A stretch of DNA of 49,047 nt from an uncultured Oscillospiraceae bacterium (GTDB lineage Bacteria > Bacillota > Clostridia > Oscillospirales > Oscillospiraceae): contig CAJUPW010000019.1 of NCBI GenBank assembly GCA_910588635.1, positions 1-49,047 of the forward strand. Direction: 5' to 3'. Each line of letters starts with the position of its first letter. The first letter of the stretch is position 1. This document shows, in pieces, positions 25,701 through 32,947 of the stretch. The notes beneath the pieces were generated by a model that saw only the letters and a list, made by a program, of their open reading frames with translations, searched no databases and was not told where the DNA came from. The translations under genes and the position numbers were made by a program.

Positions 25701-26054
25701 GGCGAGGGTGACGATCTTGTCCCCGTCCGTCCACTTGATATTGTTCAAAGCGGTGCTGAGAGCGGTGAGCTGATTGGCGACCGAGCTGGACACCCTGACG
25801 TTTCCAACCTCACCCAGGGCTTTCAAGCCGTTGGCGAGGCTGGTCAGCTTCTCCCCGCTCCCACTCAGGCCGGACAGGGCGGTATTCAGCTTTTGGAGCT
25901 GCTTGGCGGTGGTATTCAGCCCGGACACGCCCCTGGAGGTTGCGGTTTTCAACCGTTCCAGCGTAGCGGACAGCTTTTCAAGCCCGTCTACCGCCTGTGC
26001 GCTGTCCTCCTGAATTTGAAATTCCAAACCCTGAATTTCCACATTGTCAGCCAC
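22734..26054 (-). CDS. Tail tape measure protein
   Basis: The 1106-residue protein is the longest in the prophage. The first 220 residues are amphipathic helices with repeated LTSLANGLKALGEVGN-like units; a tape-measure core follows (about 225-440, YGQ/SFFNIPVADAMQKLQSGM). From about 540 to 950 there are seven tandem hydrophobic repeats of about 54 residues, each with GAxLxxTG/SG-x-xLPLGIxLMxxGA and closing LNW. The protein sets tail length and is injected into the host membrane. It follows the G/GT chaperone genes, as usual. Confidence 0.88.
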   Translation of the reverse strand: MADNVEIQGLEFQIQEDSAQAVDGLEKLSATLERLKTATSRGVSGLNTTAKQLQKLNTALSGLSGSGEKLTSLANGLKALGEVGNVRVSSSVANQLTALSTALNNIKWTDGDKIVTLANGLKPLSELGRANLTTFINQLGKLPAVIEELEKADIDKFTRQMTALAAAMKPFADEMQKVSNGFSAFPSKIQRLIASTDRYNGTVRTAAKRTGLFGKALDGLKTVGFAISLRKLSDLISDAITKSNKYQEDLNLFTVAMGQYAEQALEYGRTVSEVLGIDLSDWIRNQGIFNTLMTGFGNTADRAQLMSRNLTQLGYDLGSFFNIPVADAMQKLQSGMAGELEPLRRLGYDLSQTRLQMIAYNLGIEKKIQNMTQAEKAELRYYAIMTQVTTAQGDLARTLEAPANQLRVLEAQFSMCAREIGNIFIPALNAILPYAIAVVQVIREIAAAIAALVGFKMTEDYSGVNTLASGAGAAADSLDNAAGAAKKLKQYTAGFDELNVFAPDQSSGAGAGAGVGGGNGFDFQLPEYDFLGDAVQMKVGEIKAMIEKTLAEITVIVSGFLLAVGAMLVLTGANVPLGLGLMAAGAVGLGATVALNWSGMTTELANTLALITGVVGGFLLALGAIMFFSGANPPLGIALMVLGAVSLVTAAVVNWHSSDQHLTDALTTLTGILAGASLAVGAMLAFTGVNMPLGIALMAIGAVTLASALALNWNSVTDAIKSPLARIGVLVGGAMLALGAILAFSGGSLPLGIGLMVVGAASITSAVALNWNGLSDEVRNKIALVTSIVSVALLAVGAILALSGVNIPLGLALLAGGAVMMGTAIAPNWNTLSDSTKKTISIIAAAVGGALLVVGAILAFTGVALPLGIGLMAVGALALGSAAALNWNTVTNAIKKTVSVIAGILGGALIVLGVLLCLSGAGIGLGLAVLAAGLSLSYAAWTLDDNPITRFVKKMANSVIGLINVVIDAINDLFHIQFDGLVIAGIQIIPAFDVRLINLPHVPTFADGGFVNEGQLFIAREAGAEMVGAIGHKTTVANNDQIVEGISAGVSIANDGVIAAIYALLSVVEDKDLSVSIGDEVVGRAYDRYNRHRGVRVNSGAFANSY
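23200..24440 (-). repeat. Seven tandem repeats of about 160 bp inside the tape measure gene
   Basis: Each unit encodes a hydrophobic hairpin with PLGI(A/G)LM and ends in LNW or VNW. DNA copies share ATTGCGCCCA and AGTTCCA/GTTCCAATTCA-type segments at a spacing close to 160 bp. The repeats are diverged, so they are an old expansion. Confidence 0.8.
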
Positions 26055-26522
26055 TCACTTCACCGCCTTTCTTCTGAAATTTCCTGTTGGTCGCAATGGC
26101 AAAGGCTTCCATATAGGCTTTCGCCCTGTCGTCGTGCTTCTCCTCCACCTTCTCCCGCTCCGGTCTGCTCGTTTTGGCGTATAGCTCAAACGGTTCCTTG
26201 CGGTAGGGCGTGGGCTTTGTCCCCTTCTTGGCAAATGCCCGGAGAACGGGGGCAGCGTCGCACAGGGCCTCATAAAAATAGGCACCCTGTACCCATGCGT
26301 CCTGATTTTTAAGGTCTTGCCTGATTTGCGCCGCCCTGCGGTAATACCTCACCAGCTCGCAGTCCTGCTCCCAAAACTGCTCACAGGTCATACCGATTGC
26401 GAGGTAGTAGGGGAAGACCTCATAAAATCTTTCGTAAGCAAAACGGGGAGCGGGGCCTTGTCTGCCGCCGCCCCCCGCCGTTGTGGGCGGTCGGTCGCTT
26501 ACCAGTCCGCCGTCCAGTCCAG
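26047..26522 (-). CDS. Tail assembly chaperone GT extension, expressed by -1 frameshift from G
   Basis: The frame is continuous from the slippery site at 26523-26529 to the stop at 26047, with no in-frame stop: SGLDGGLVSDRPPT, then a Gly/Arg-rich stretch, FAYERFYEVFPYYLAIG and the 114-residue unit starting at an internal ATG 26391 (MTCEQFWEQDCEL). In lambda-type phages the G and GT chaperones share an N-terminus, and GT binds the tape measure through the T domain. It overlaps the tape measure start by eight bases. Whether the internal ATG is also used is not known; no good ribosome site precedes it. Confidence 0.75.
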
Positions 26523-26840
26523 ATTTCCCTCGTCTTCCCCCGGCTCCGGGTCATCCAGCAGGGAAAGGATAGGCTCGTTGTACATCTCCACCAGCTTGGA
26601 GATCAGCTCGTCCCGCTTGGTCAGCCGGGCGTAAATGCCGTCGATCACGTCCTGCTTTACATAGCGGTGATGGGCCAGGAACGCACCGGCGAACAGGGCC
26701 GGAAGCATGGTCATGGGCTTCTTCTGCACGTCCTCGGCAATAAAGCCTTGCTTCTCCATCTGCTCCACACTCTTGCGGGTATATTCCAGCGTGTAGGTCT
26801 TGCCGGAAATAGGGTCGGGAATGGTCAGCGTTTTAGCCAT
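26499..26840 (-). CDS. Tail assembly chaperone G (DUF5055-like)
   Basis: The 113-residue product starts MAKTLTIPDPISGKTYTLEY and includes RKSVEQMEKQGF, a helical core and acidic end PEPGEDEGNLDW. It is the gene between the major tail protein and the tape measure, the usual G position. Near its 3' end the codons GAG GGA AAT form the slippery heptamer G-GGA-AAT, like lambda's G-GGA-AAG. It bridges tape measure and tail tube during assembly. Confidence 0.8.
   Translation of the reverse strand: MAKTLTIPDPISGKTYTLEYTRKSVEQMEKQGFIAEDVQKKPMTMLPALFAGAFLAHHRYVKQDVIDGIYARLTKRDELISKLVEMYNEPILSLLDDPEPGEDEGNLDWTADW
26523..26529 (-). promoter_or_regulatory. Programmed -1 ribosomal frameshift site
   Basis: On the minus strand the seven bases are GGGAAAT, read in frame as G GGA AAT. 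This fits the X-XXY-YYZ rule. A slip by one base enters the open frame that continues to the 114-aa ORF and bypasses the G stop at 26499. A GC-rich, G-run-containing stretch follows within 50 nt and could form a stimulatory structure. Confidence 0.8.
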
Positions 26841-26921
26841 GATAAATCCTCCTTATCAGGTCTCGTTTGATGTATTGCCATCCCCTCCCCTCGCCGGGAG
26901 AGGAGAGGTTTGGCGTTTGTC

Positions 26922-27359
26922 TCAGGCTGCGTCGTCCTCGAACTTAATGGGGGTGGACGGAGCAATCGTGATATTCATGTCCACCACCTCGTTCACACCG
27001 CCGCCCACGGGGTAAACCGACAGCTCGCCAGTGAAGCTGAACTTGCCCTTTTCCCCGGTGGGAGTCACGTTGGGCGGGTCTCCGGTGCCGCCGAACCACA
27101 CGGCATACTGCTCCTGCTTGCCCTCCAGAGCTTTCAGCTTTTTGAACTCCGTCAGGTCGTAGTTGGCGGTAAAGCTCAGGCCGTCAAGGGACTGGATACC
27201 GGGGATATAGGTCTGCATATTGTCGCTGAGGGTGGTGGTCTCCAACATCTCCGGCTCGCCGCCGAGGTCGGGGAACTCCTTAATGTCGATCAGCTTTGCC
27301 CATGCTTCGGCGGCAGCGGCCTTGTGCATGAGGAAAACCTTGTAGGTGGAAATTGCCAT
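26922..27359 (-). CDS. Major tail protein
   Basis: ATG 27359 has GGAGGT eight bases upstream; the frame extends to 27524 inside the capsid gene. The 145-residue product begins MAISTYKVFLMHK and contains WAKLIDIKEFPDLGG and LETTTLSDNMQTYIPGI, hallmarks of the siphophage tail tube protein family that polymerises around the tape measure. It directly follows the fused capsid gene, with no connector genes between. Confidence 0.87.
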   Translation of the reverse strand: MAISTYKVFLMHKAAAAEAWAKLIDIKEFPDLGGEPEMLETTTLSDNMQTYIPGIQSLDGLSFTANYDLTEFKKLKALEGKQEQYAVWFGGTGDPPNVTPTGEKGKFSFTGELSVYPVGGGVNEVVDMNITIAPSTPIKFEDDAA

Positions 27360-27364
27360 TTCGA

Positions 27365-28492
27365 TTACCTCCTGTATAGCGTTGTGCCGTCCGTTTCCAC
27401 CCGATACCGGGCCACAAGACGGTATATATTTGCGTTCTCCATGTTGGGAACAGGGGTCAGGGACAGGCGGGTGAAATTCTTCTGGTACAGCAGCTCGTCG
27501 ATCACCACCATGATCTCCCGGCATTGCGCCTTTTTCCCGCTGGCCTTGTCCGAATAGACGTTGATCTCATACATGAGTGTGGCGAACCGCTCATGCTCCG
27601 AGGTGTCCAGCCGTTCCCCTGTCGGGTAGTTGTCCTGCTCCACAAAGGTGTCATGGTACACCCGGTAGTCGAACTTCCAGGCATCTGCGTCCTGATACTG
27701 CTCAGGAGTGAAGATACGGGGAAGAACGTGCTTGACCACCTTGCACACAGCGGAGGGGTGGATGACCATGAAGTTGATGGGGAAGCCGGTGGTCTTGGTG
27801 CCGATGTAGCCACCGGCAGTCTGGCCCTCGGTCTTGCCGTCGAACAGGGTGATAGCGGTATAGAACCGGTTCTGAGGCACCCGGACGATACGCATACCGT
27901 CATAGGTCTCCACCTCACGGTTCACGCCCAGCACGTCGCTCTGCACGGTACGGACGATCTTGGCTTTCAGACCGGCATAGGCGGTCTCGGAGATGAACAG
28001 AATGCGGCCCTCTACGGGAACCTCGTTCTCGTTCATGCTCCGCTCGGCCTCGTCCACCAGGGAGGGAACGTCGGTCGTGCCGATGGTGATTGCGGCGGCG
28101 GTGCCGGTGTCGATACCGGTGGTGCCAGCCAGCTTTGCGAAGGTGTAAGCGTCGATCTCGGGAGCGACCTTGGTGCGGATAAACTCACCCGCCAGGGTGC
28201 CAAAGGCCATGCCAATGGTCTCCTCGTTGTCCATGCGGTCAACGACGAAGCTGCGGCCCCGGTCACGGGCCAGCTTCATGGTCTCCCAGGTGCCGGTCAC
28301 GTCGCCCTTGACAAAGCCGGTGCCACGGTCATAGTTACCCATGCCATCCATGCTGGTCTTGAAGACCTTCACGGTATCGCCGTTGACGATCTGCACCTTG
28401 GTAGCGTCCAGAAGGGCGGTGCGGGAGCTGGCCTTGTAAACCTCGTCCAGCAGGGGGAGATAGGTCTGAGCGAGCTGAATGGAATTTGCCAT
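27365..28492 (-). CDS. Major capsid protein fused in frame to a tail-completion protein C-terminus
   Basis: Residues 1 to about 285 are an HK97-fold capsid protein (MANSIQLAQTYLPLLDEVY, RGTGFVKGDVTGTWET, EFIRTKVAPEIDAYTFAKLAG, ending WKFDYRVYHDTFVEQ). Such proteins usually end near here. Residues about 287-375 (DNYPTGERLDTSE, YEINVYSDKASGKKAQC, FTRLSLTPVPNMENANIYRL, GTTLYRR) match the C-terminal half of siphophage tail-completion/minor capsid proteins, normally encoded three to four genes later. The join lies near 27630. The connector, head-closure and gp10-type genes are absent from the window. This looks like an in-frame deletion that would block virion assembly. Confidence 0.8.
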   Translation of the reverse strand: MANSIQLAQTYLPLLDEVYKASSRTALLDATKVQIVNGDTVKVFKTSMDGMGNYDRGTGFVKGDVTGTWETMKLARDRGRSFVVDRMDNEETIGMAFGTLAGEFIRTKVAPEIDAYTFAKLAGTTGIDTGTAAAITIGTTDVPSLVDEAERSMNENEVPVEGRILFISETAYAGLKAKIVRTVQSDVLGVNREVETYDGMRIVRVPQNRFYTAITLFDGKTEGQTAGGYIGTKTTGFPINFMVIHPSAVCKVVKHVLPRIFTPEQYQDADAWKFDYRVYHDTFVEQDNYPTGERLDTSEHERFATLMYEINVYSDKASGKKAQCREIMVVIDELLYQKNFTRLSLTPVPNMENANIYRLVARYRVETDGTTLYRR

Positions 28493-28507
28493 GTTTCACA
28501 CTCTCCT

Positions 28508-29131
28508 TTACTTCACGGGCGGCAGTCCGAAATACTCCCGGAGCTGCGCCAGTTCCTTGTTTTTCTTGGCCTCCCCGTCCGGGTCATCCCCGGCAGGGGG
28601 AGTGGGGTTCTCTTTCAGGATTTTCGCTCTGAGGTTCTTTTCCATAGCGTCGGCGTGTTTCTTCATGTTGGCGAACACGGTATCCATGTCGCCCTCGGCC
28701 ATGGCGGTAGCGGTAGCCTCCGCAAGCTGCTCGTCATAGCCCTGCGCCAGATAGGAAGCCTTGTAGGTGCTGATCGTCTTCTCCTTGCGGAGCGTGTCAA
28801 GCTCCTCCTTCATTGCCGTTTCAGCGGCAAGGCGGTCGGCCTCGTCCTGCTCGTCCTGGGTCATCTTGGCCCTGAGCTGCTTCTTGGCGGCGGCAAGCTC
28901 GGAAGCCACCTTGTCATAAGCCGCCTTGGAGACCACCCCCGGTTTGGGAGCGGGGTCAGGCTTCGGGTCGGGCTTGGGAGTAGGGTCGGGCTTGGGAGCG
29001 GGTGCCGGGGCGGGGTCGGGCTTGGGAGCGGGAGTAGGGTCAGGTGCCGGGTCGTTGTCCAGCAGGGCCAGCTTCTCCTCTGCCGTCATATCCTCCCGAT
29101 AGCCCTCGATCTTTGTCCAATCAAATGCCAT
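28508..29131 (-). CDS. Capsid scaffolding protein (DUF4355-like)
   Basis: ATG 29131 has AGGAGG seven bases upstream; upstream frame to 29407 overlaps the portal gene and is rejected. The 207-residue product has a short N-terminus (MAFDWTKIEGYREDM), a low-complexity Pro/Lys/Asp/Ala linker (about 33-68, PKPDPAPAP units) and a long coiled coil (75-180) followed by a C-terminal YFGLPPVK, as in phage scaffolds that bind capsid. The gene is just before the capsid gene. Confidence 0.83.
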   Translation of the reverse strand: MAFDWTKIEGYREDMTAEEKLALLDNDPAPDPTPAPKPDPAPAPAPKPDPTPKPDPKPDPAPKPGVVSKAAYDKVASELAAAKKQLRAKMTQDEQDEADRLAAETAMKEELDTLRKEKTISTYKASYLAQGYDEQLAEATATAMAEGDMDTVFANMKKHADAMEKNLRAKILKENPTPPAGDDPDGEAKKNKELAQLREYFGLPPVK

Positions 29132-29194
29132 GTCAAAAACCTCCTGCGTTTTTAAGTCTTCTCTGACTGTTAAAATGTGCGAAATTTTTATCCC

Positions 29195-29243
29195 GGCTTC
29201 TCTGCCGGTCTGCGGGTTGATAAGGCGGCTTCTCTGCCGCCGT
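29195..29243 (-). promoter_or_regulatory. Two tandem hairpins with the same AGAGAA loop
   Basis: Reading the minus strand, GGCGGC-AGAGAA-GCCGCC (29243-29226) and CCGGC-AGAGAA-GCCGG (29210-29195) are perfect stems sharing the loop, 15 nt apart, between the portal stop and the scaffold start. The second is followed by GATAAAAATTT. They may attenuate, process or stabilise the mRNA. Confidence 0.55.
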
Positions 29244-29261
29244 GAAACAGATTGCTCCGTG

Positions 29262-30710
29262 TCAGCCAAGCTCCGGGTCGGTCTCGGGGTCTGTCTCCGG
29301 GGAGGCGGGAACAGGCGGGTCAGCCTCCTGCGGCTCCTTGTAGTCCCACTTCCGCAGATACTCTCTGGACTGCGCCACCACGTCCATCGGGTCGTTGAAC
29401 AGTCCACAGGTAGCGACCGCTACCTCCGGGTTAAGACCGGCTTCCAGCATGGTCGTAAGGGCCTGTGCCTTGCTGGTCAGGTTGTCATGCTGGCGGCGGG
29501 TGAATTTGCACTCGATCTCAGCCAGCGACAGGTCAAATTCAGGCAGCGTGTCCCGGACGATCTTCAAAATCACCCGGAGGAACTGCTTCTCCGACTTCTT
29601 GAACAGCAGCTCGGTATCCCTCGCTCTCGCCTCACACTGGCTCCACCCGTCCCGCAGGAACACGGCGGCTCCCGTGTCGGAGGTAGAGGCCCCGCCCTTG
29701 GTCGTGGTGGGCATACCGCAGATAATAAGCACCTGGTCATACAGGTAGTCCACAAGGGTCTGTGTCTGCGTCTGATTAAGCTCCTGCGAGATAATGTCAA
29801 CGTCCCCCTCCATTCCGTCGATGGATTTGAGGAAGATCGCTCCAAGCTGGGTAAACTCCTTCAACCGCTCGTCGTCCAGGTCGCAGTTTTTGAATTTGAG
29901 GAAGCTCTGCACAAAGGTCTCCACAGCGTCCAGCCGGTTGGAGGCCAGGGCGTTCATAGCGTCCAGCAGCGGGATTGCCGGTTCAAAGGAACCCATCCGC
30001 AGCATATTGAGGCGGTATTCGATAATGGGGATAAGGCCAAGCGTGTTGGCCTCCCACTTGGTCACGACCCCGTTCTTCACCTCGAAGTAATGGCTCTCGG
30101 TGTACCCGGCGCAGATCATGTCGGCGGTGTCCTTGCCCGTCTGAATGAAAATCTGCCGTACCGCCATCACCGGGCGGTGTCCGAAACCGGAATAGTAAAC
30201 CACAAAGGTGTACCGGGGGTCAGGGGTGTCCAGCTCAAAGGGAGCCTCGTCCGGGGGAAGCGTTAAAGCCTTATCCGGCTGCACCATGCGGTAGCCCGTT
30301 CCGCAAATCGCCATCCATGTCGCCATGTCCTTGTCATGGCTGGCCTTGTCCTCGTAGAACATAAAATCGTTCAACCGGTTCACCTCGTCCGAGGACTTGT
30401 CCCGCTCTCCCCGGCGTACATAGGTCACAGGCTCGCCGAGAAAATACCCGGAGGTAAACAAAGTGATCTCCGAGGCGTGATTTTCCACGACCTTATTGCA
30501 GATTTCAGGCCGGACTTTCTTCACCCGGTTCAAAACCGGCTGCTCTCCCCGCATATAGCGGTACAGGTAGTCGATCTGAGCGGAGTTTTCACTGTGAACG
30601 GCAAGGGCCTTGGTGAGAACGTCCACCAGATTTTCTTTCGTGATCTCGGATACCGGAGTCACGATCTCATGCCGTCCGAACAGGCTGACGGCGGTTTTTG
30701 TCTCGTCCAT
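29262..30710 (-). CDS. Portal protein (SPP1 gp6-like)
   Basis: The 482-residue protein begins with EITKENLVDVLTKALA and shows the SPP1-type portal pattern: YLYRYMRGEQPVLNR, VVENHASEITLFTSGYFLGEP near 75-95, then the stem and crown with STSDTGAAVFLRDGWSQCEA and a Pro/Glu-rich tail. It forms the dodecameric ring through which DNA enters. Usually a MuF/gp7-type minor head gene follows, but here scaffold comes next. The ribosome site is GAGGAGG. A terminator sits just upstream. Confidence 0.88.
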   Translation of the reverse strand: MDETKTAVSLFGRHEIVTPVSEITKENLVDVLTKALAVHSENSAQIDYLYRYMRGEQPVLNRVKKVRPEICNKVVENHASEITLFTSGYFLGEPVTYVRRGERDKSSDEVNRLNDFMFYEDKASHDKDMATWMAICGTGYRMVQPDKALTLPPDEAPFELDTPDPRYTFVVYYSGFGHRPVMAVRQIFIQTGKDTADMICAGYTESHYFEVKNGVVTKWEANTLGLIPIIEYRLNMLRMGSFEPAIPLLDAMNALASNRLDAVETFVQSFLKFKNCDLDDERLKEFTQLGAIFLKSIDGMEGDVDIISQELNQTQTQTLVDYLYDQVLIICGMPTTTKGGASTSDTGAAVFLRDGWSQCEARARDTELLFKKSEKQFLRVILKIVRDTLPEFDLSLAEIECKFTRRQHDNLTSKAQALTTMLEAGLNPEVAVATCGLFNDPMDVVAQSREYLRKWDYKEPQEADPPVPASPETDPETDPELG

Positions 30711-30730
30711 ATGAAAACCTCCTCTCCGAT

Positions 30731-30773
30731 AATAAAAATAGGGCTACCGGCACGTTTTCCGTACCAGTAGCCC
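30731..30773 (-). terminator. Terminator after the 55-aa gene, upstream of the portal gene
   Basis: On the minus strand, GGGCTACTGGTACG (30773-30760) pairs with CGTGCCGGTAGCCC (30754-30741) with two G-U pairs, followed by TATTTTTATTAT. It would stop transcripts from the moron-like gene before the portal gene. Confidence 0.85.
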
Positions 30774-30781
30774 CTCGGCTG

Positions 30782-30949
30782 TTACCCCTGTCCCCTGACA
30801 GAGGCCTCATATTTTCGCTTGCTGCTCCTCTCCCAAATTTGCAACTCACCATTGTAAAACGAGATTTCTACGCTTCTCCTTCGGGAAAGGATTTCGTTGA
30901 TTGTGTCGATTGCCTCCTGAGACAATCTGACTTCTGCCGGTTTTCCCAC
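30782..30949 (-). CDS. 55-aa cargo ('moron'-like) protein with own promoter and terminator
   Basis: GTG 30949 follows GGAGG by seven bases; the longer frame to 31012 overlaps the promoter and is rejected. The product starts VGKPAEVRLSQEAIDTINEI, with a helix, then a beta-hairpin (EISFYNGELQIWER). This helix-plus-hairpin layout recalls small XtrA-type phage proteins, a weak resemblance only. It has a consensus promoter and a terminator of its own, and lies between terL and portal in the late operon. Confidence 0.65.
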   Translation of the reverse strand: MGKPAEVRLSQEAIDTINEILSRRRSVEISFYNGELQIWERSSKRKYEASVRGQG

Positions 30950-30984
30950 TGAAAACACCTCCTCGGCAAATTTATTCAAAAACA

Positions 30985-31013
30985 GTATAGCAAAGTATCT
31001 AATGCTTGTCAAT
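30985..31013 (-). promoter_or_regulatory. Consensus sigma-70 promoter of the 55-aa cargo gene
   Basis: TTGACA (31013-31008), a 17-nt spacer and TATACT (30990-30985) on the minus strand, in an AT-rich patch unlike the surrounding GC-rich genes. This vegetative promoter would be active in the lysogen. Confidence 0.85.
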
Positions 31014-31050
31014 ATAATAATTAAAATATACCATTGGAGACTTACAAAGA

Positions 31051-32706
31051 TTAAAAAGGCCGCTGCCGCACCTCAGCCTGGGGCCACCGAATAAACCGCA
31101 GCTCATTCTCAGCCTGACTCAAAACGTCCGGTGCGTCGTCGTGAGGAACCTTGCCCGAGCGGGTGTAAGTGGTCACTTCCCGCATAAACGCCCAATACTG
31201 ACTTCCCCGGTCATAGGTGGAGGGGTCTTTGAAATAAAAATGCTTGATAATGCCGTCACTGGCAAACTCAATGCGGGTCTGCTTGTTGCTCACCGTCCGC
31301 TTTGTCCGCATGGATACCCGGCCTCCCATCGACTTCACCAGCGTGTCCACATCTCGGGCAAAATAGGCCCCGGCGTTATTGCTCTCAAAAATAGCGGTCA
31401 CGGCCTTGTGCTCCACGATCTTTTTGGCGCACTCCGGCTTTGTCACCTCCGGGGGCGAGTCGTCGAAAACCACATCGTCTACAAACACGTCCTCCCCGTA
31501 CACCTTCAAAATTACCATGGCGGTGCTGTCAGATCCTTTTTCGGCGGTATCACAGACCGCTACCACCGTATCGGGGCTTCGGTCAGGCGGCAGGGCAAAG
31601 TAGGTATTCAGGCTGGCCTTGGGGAACAGGAGGCCCTTGGCCTCAAAGGGTTGCTGCTGGAACTCACTCTCAAACTGTTCTTCACTCAAAAGCTCCCGCT
31701 GCTCCCGGAAATAGGCCGTGGTAAAGACCTTTTTCCCCTCCCGCTCATACTCATAATTGCTCTCGTCCGTCGTCAGGTCAAGAGCCGGTATCTCAATGGC
31801 CCTCCACGCCCAGCCCTCACGCTGGGCATATTCCTGAATACGTCCGATAGGGTCATAGAGGGAGTAACGGGTGCCGGTGAAGACCATGGGTGTACCCTCA
31901 ATGGCACGGCCCATAATGTCTCCCGAGATGACCTCCCATTTGTCATCCAGCCGTTGCCGATTCTTGGCCTCCTCCCGGCCCTCTACACAGTCATCCAGAT
32001 AGAGGGCGTTGGTGGCCTCCGACAAGCCCACCTGTCTTGCGTCGATAGAGCGGCACATGATCGTGGGAAAGCGGGAGCGGCTGTTCAGGTTGATGGTCTT
32101 GTTGTCGGCGTTGGTCTGTACCAGTCTGGCCTCCGGGAACACGTCGTAGAACAGATACTCGTTTGGCTGCTGTAAATATTCCAGGCACCCGGCATAAAAG
32201 CTCTTGACCAAATCGTCCCCCGTCCCCTCCATCAGCGTGGAGCGGTCAGGGAATTTCCCCGAGAGCATATTGACAAAATTGATACCTGTTTGCGACTTAC
32301 CCGCCCGTTTCGGCATGGAGATCGTCAAAAGACGCAGTTTTTGGTCAAGCACGTCCTGAAACCCCTGCACCATGGGCCGGAGGTAATGCCGCCGAGGGGC
32401 GTAAAACCGTTTGTCCGGCTTCCTGTCCAGCTCCAAATAGAGCATAAAGCTGTCAAAATCATGGGGAGCGTCAAAGAGGAGACACCGCCGCCACTGTTCG
32501 TAGAAAGCCTCCGCCTCAGCGGGGCCAGCCGCCCGAAGCTGTCTCCGGCACCTCGCCCGAAGCTCCCGGTTAGCCCGGTGCGCCGCCTCAAAATCCTCTT
32601 TCTCCCACTCCCGGCACACCGAAAACAGGTCGGAATAGGCCCTTCTGTCCTCCGGGTGCCGGTCGATTGCCCGGTTGATCTCTTTTGCCAGTAAATTGTA
32701 ATTCAT
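31051..32706 (-). CDS. terL: Terminase large subunit
   Basis: The 551-residue protein has the ATPase motor with Walker A PKRAGKS (132-138) and Walker B LYLDDC (235-240), and a C-terminal nuclease domain starting near VAVCDTAEKGSDSTAMV with acidic residues, plus APDVLSQAENEL near the end. It packages DNA through the portal. The ribosome site is GGAGG. It is separated from terS by about 5.2 kb of inserted genes. Confidence 0.9.
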   Translation of the reverse strand: MNYNLLAKEINRAIDRHPEDRRAYSDLFSVCREWEKEDFEAAHRANRELRARCRRQLRAAGPAEAEAFYEQWRRCLLFDAPHDFDSFMLYLELDRKPDKRFYAPRRHYLRPMVQGFQDVLDQKLRLLTISMPKRAGKSQTGINFVNMLSGKFPDRSTLMEGTGDDLVKSFYAGCLEYLQQPNEYLFYDVFPEARLVQTNADNKTINLNSRSRFPTIMCRSIDARQVGLSEATNALYLDDCVEGREEAKNRQRLDDKWEVISGDIMGRAIEGTPMVFTGTRYSLYDPIGRIQEYAQREGWAWRAIEIPALDLTTDESNYEYEREGKKVFTTAYFREQRELLSEEQFESEFQQQPFEAKGLLFPKASLNTYFALPPDRSPDTVVAVCDTAEKGSDSTAMVILKVYGEDVFVDDVVFDDSPPEVTKPECAKKIVEHKAVTAIFESNNAGAYFARDVDTLVKSMGGRVSMRTKRTVSNKQTRIEFASDGIIKHFYFKDPSTYDRGSQYWAFMREVTTYTRSGKVPHDDAPDVLSQAENELRFIRWPQAEVRQRPF

Positions 32707-32719
32707 AGTCTACCTCCAA

Positions 32720-32755
32720 ACAGAAAAGGGGACTGCGCTTTCACGCAATCCCCTT
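32720..32755 (-). terminator. Terminator after the OB-fold/51-aa gene pair
   Basis: On the minus strand AAGGGGATTGCG (32755-32744) pairs with CGCAGTCCCCTT (32737-32726, one G-U), followed by TTCTGTTT. It is 13 nt from the terL start, so terL would be protected from upstream reading. Confidence 0.8.
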
Positions 32756-32791
32756 GGATTGTAACTCCCGCCCTCTGCGAAAGCTGTTTAT

Positions 32792-32947
32792 TCACCTTTT
32801 CTTCGCAAGCACCGCTAAAAATGGAAGTAACAAAATTGTCACAATCAGCAGCGGTACGCCTGACAATCTTGGAATAATAAACGCCAAGGCCAGCGCACCC
32901 ACTACAAACAGTATCATGTAACCGAGGATGGTCAGTAAGAATTTCAT
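32792..32947 (-). CDS. 51-aa two-helix membrane protein
   Basis: The ATG at 32947 overlaps the stop of the upstream membrane OB-fold gene (ATGA), so translation is coupled. The product (MKFLLTILGYMILFVVGALA, then PLLIVTILLLPFLAVLAKKR) has two hydrophobic helices with a short loop at about residue 28-33, and a basic tail. It is too short for a typical holin. With the previous gene it forms a small membrane-protein unit. Confidence 0.65.
   Translation of the reverse strand: MKFLLTILGYMILFVVGALALAFIIPRLSGVPLLIVTILLLPFLAVLAKKR

Noticed and set aside
27524..29155. 543-aa plus-strand frame across capsid and scaffold genes
   Set aside because: Antisense shadow of well-supported phage genes; composition is His/Gly/Leu-rich as expected for shadows.
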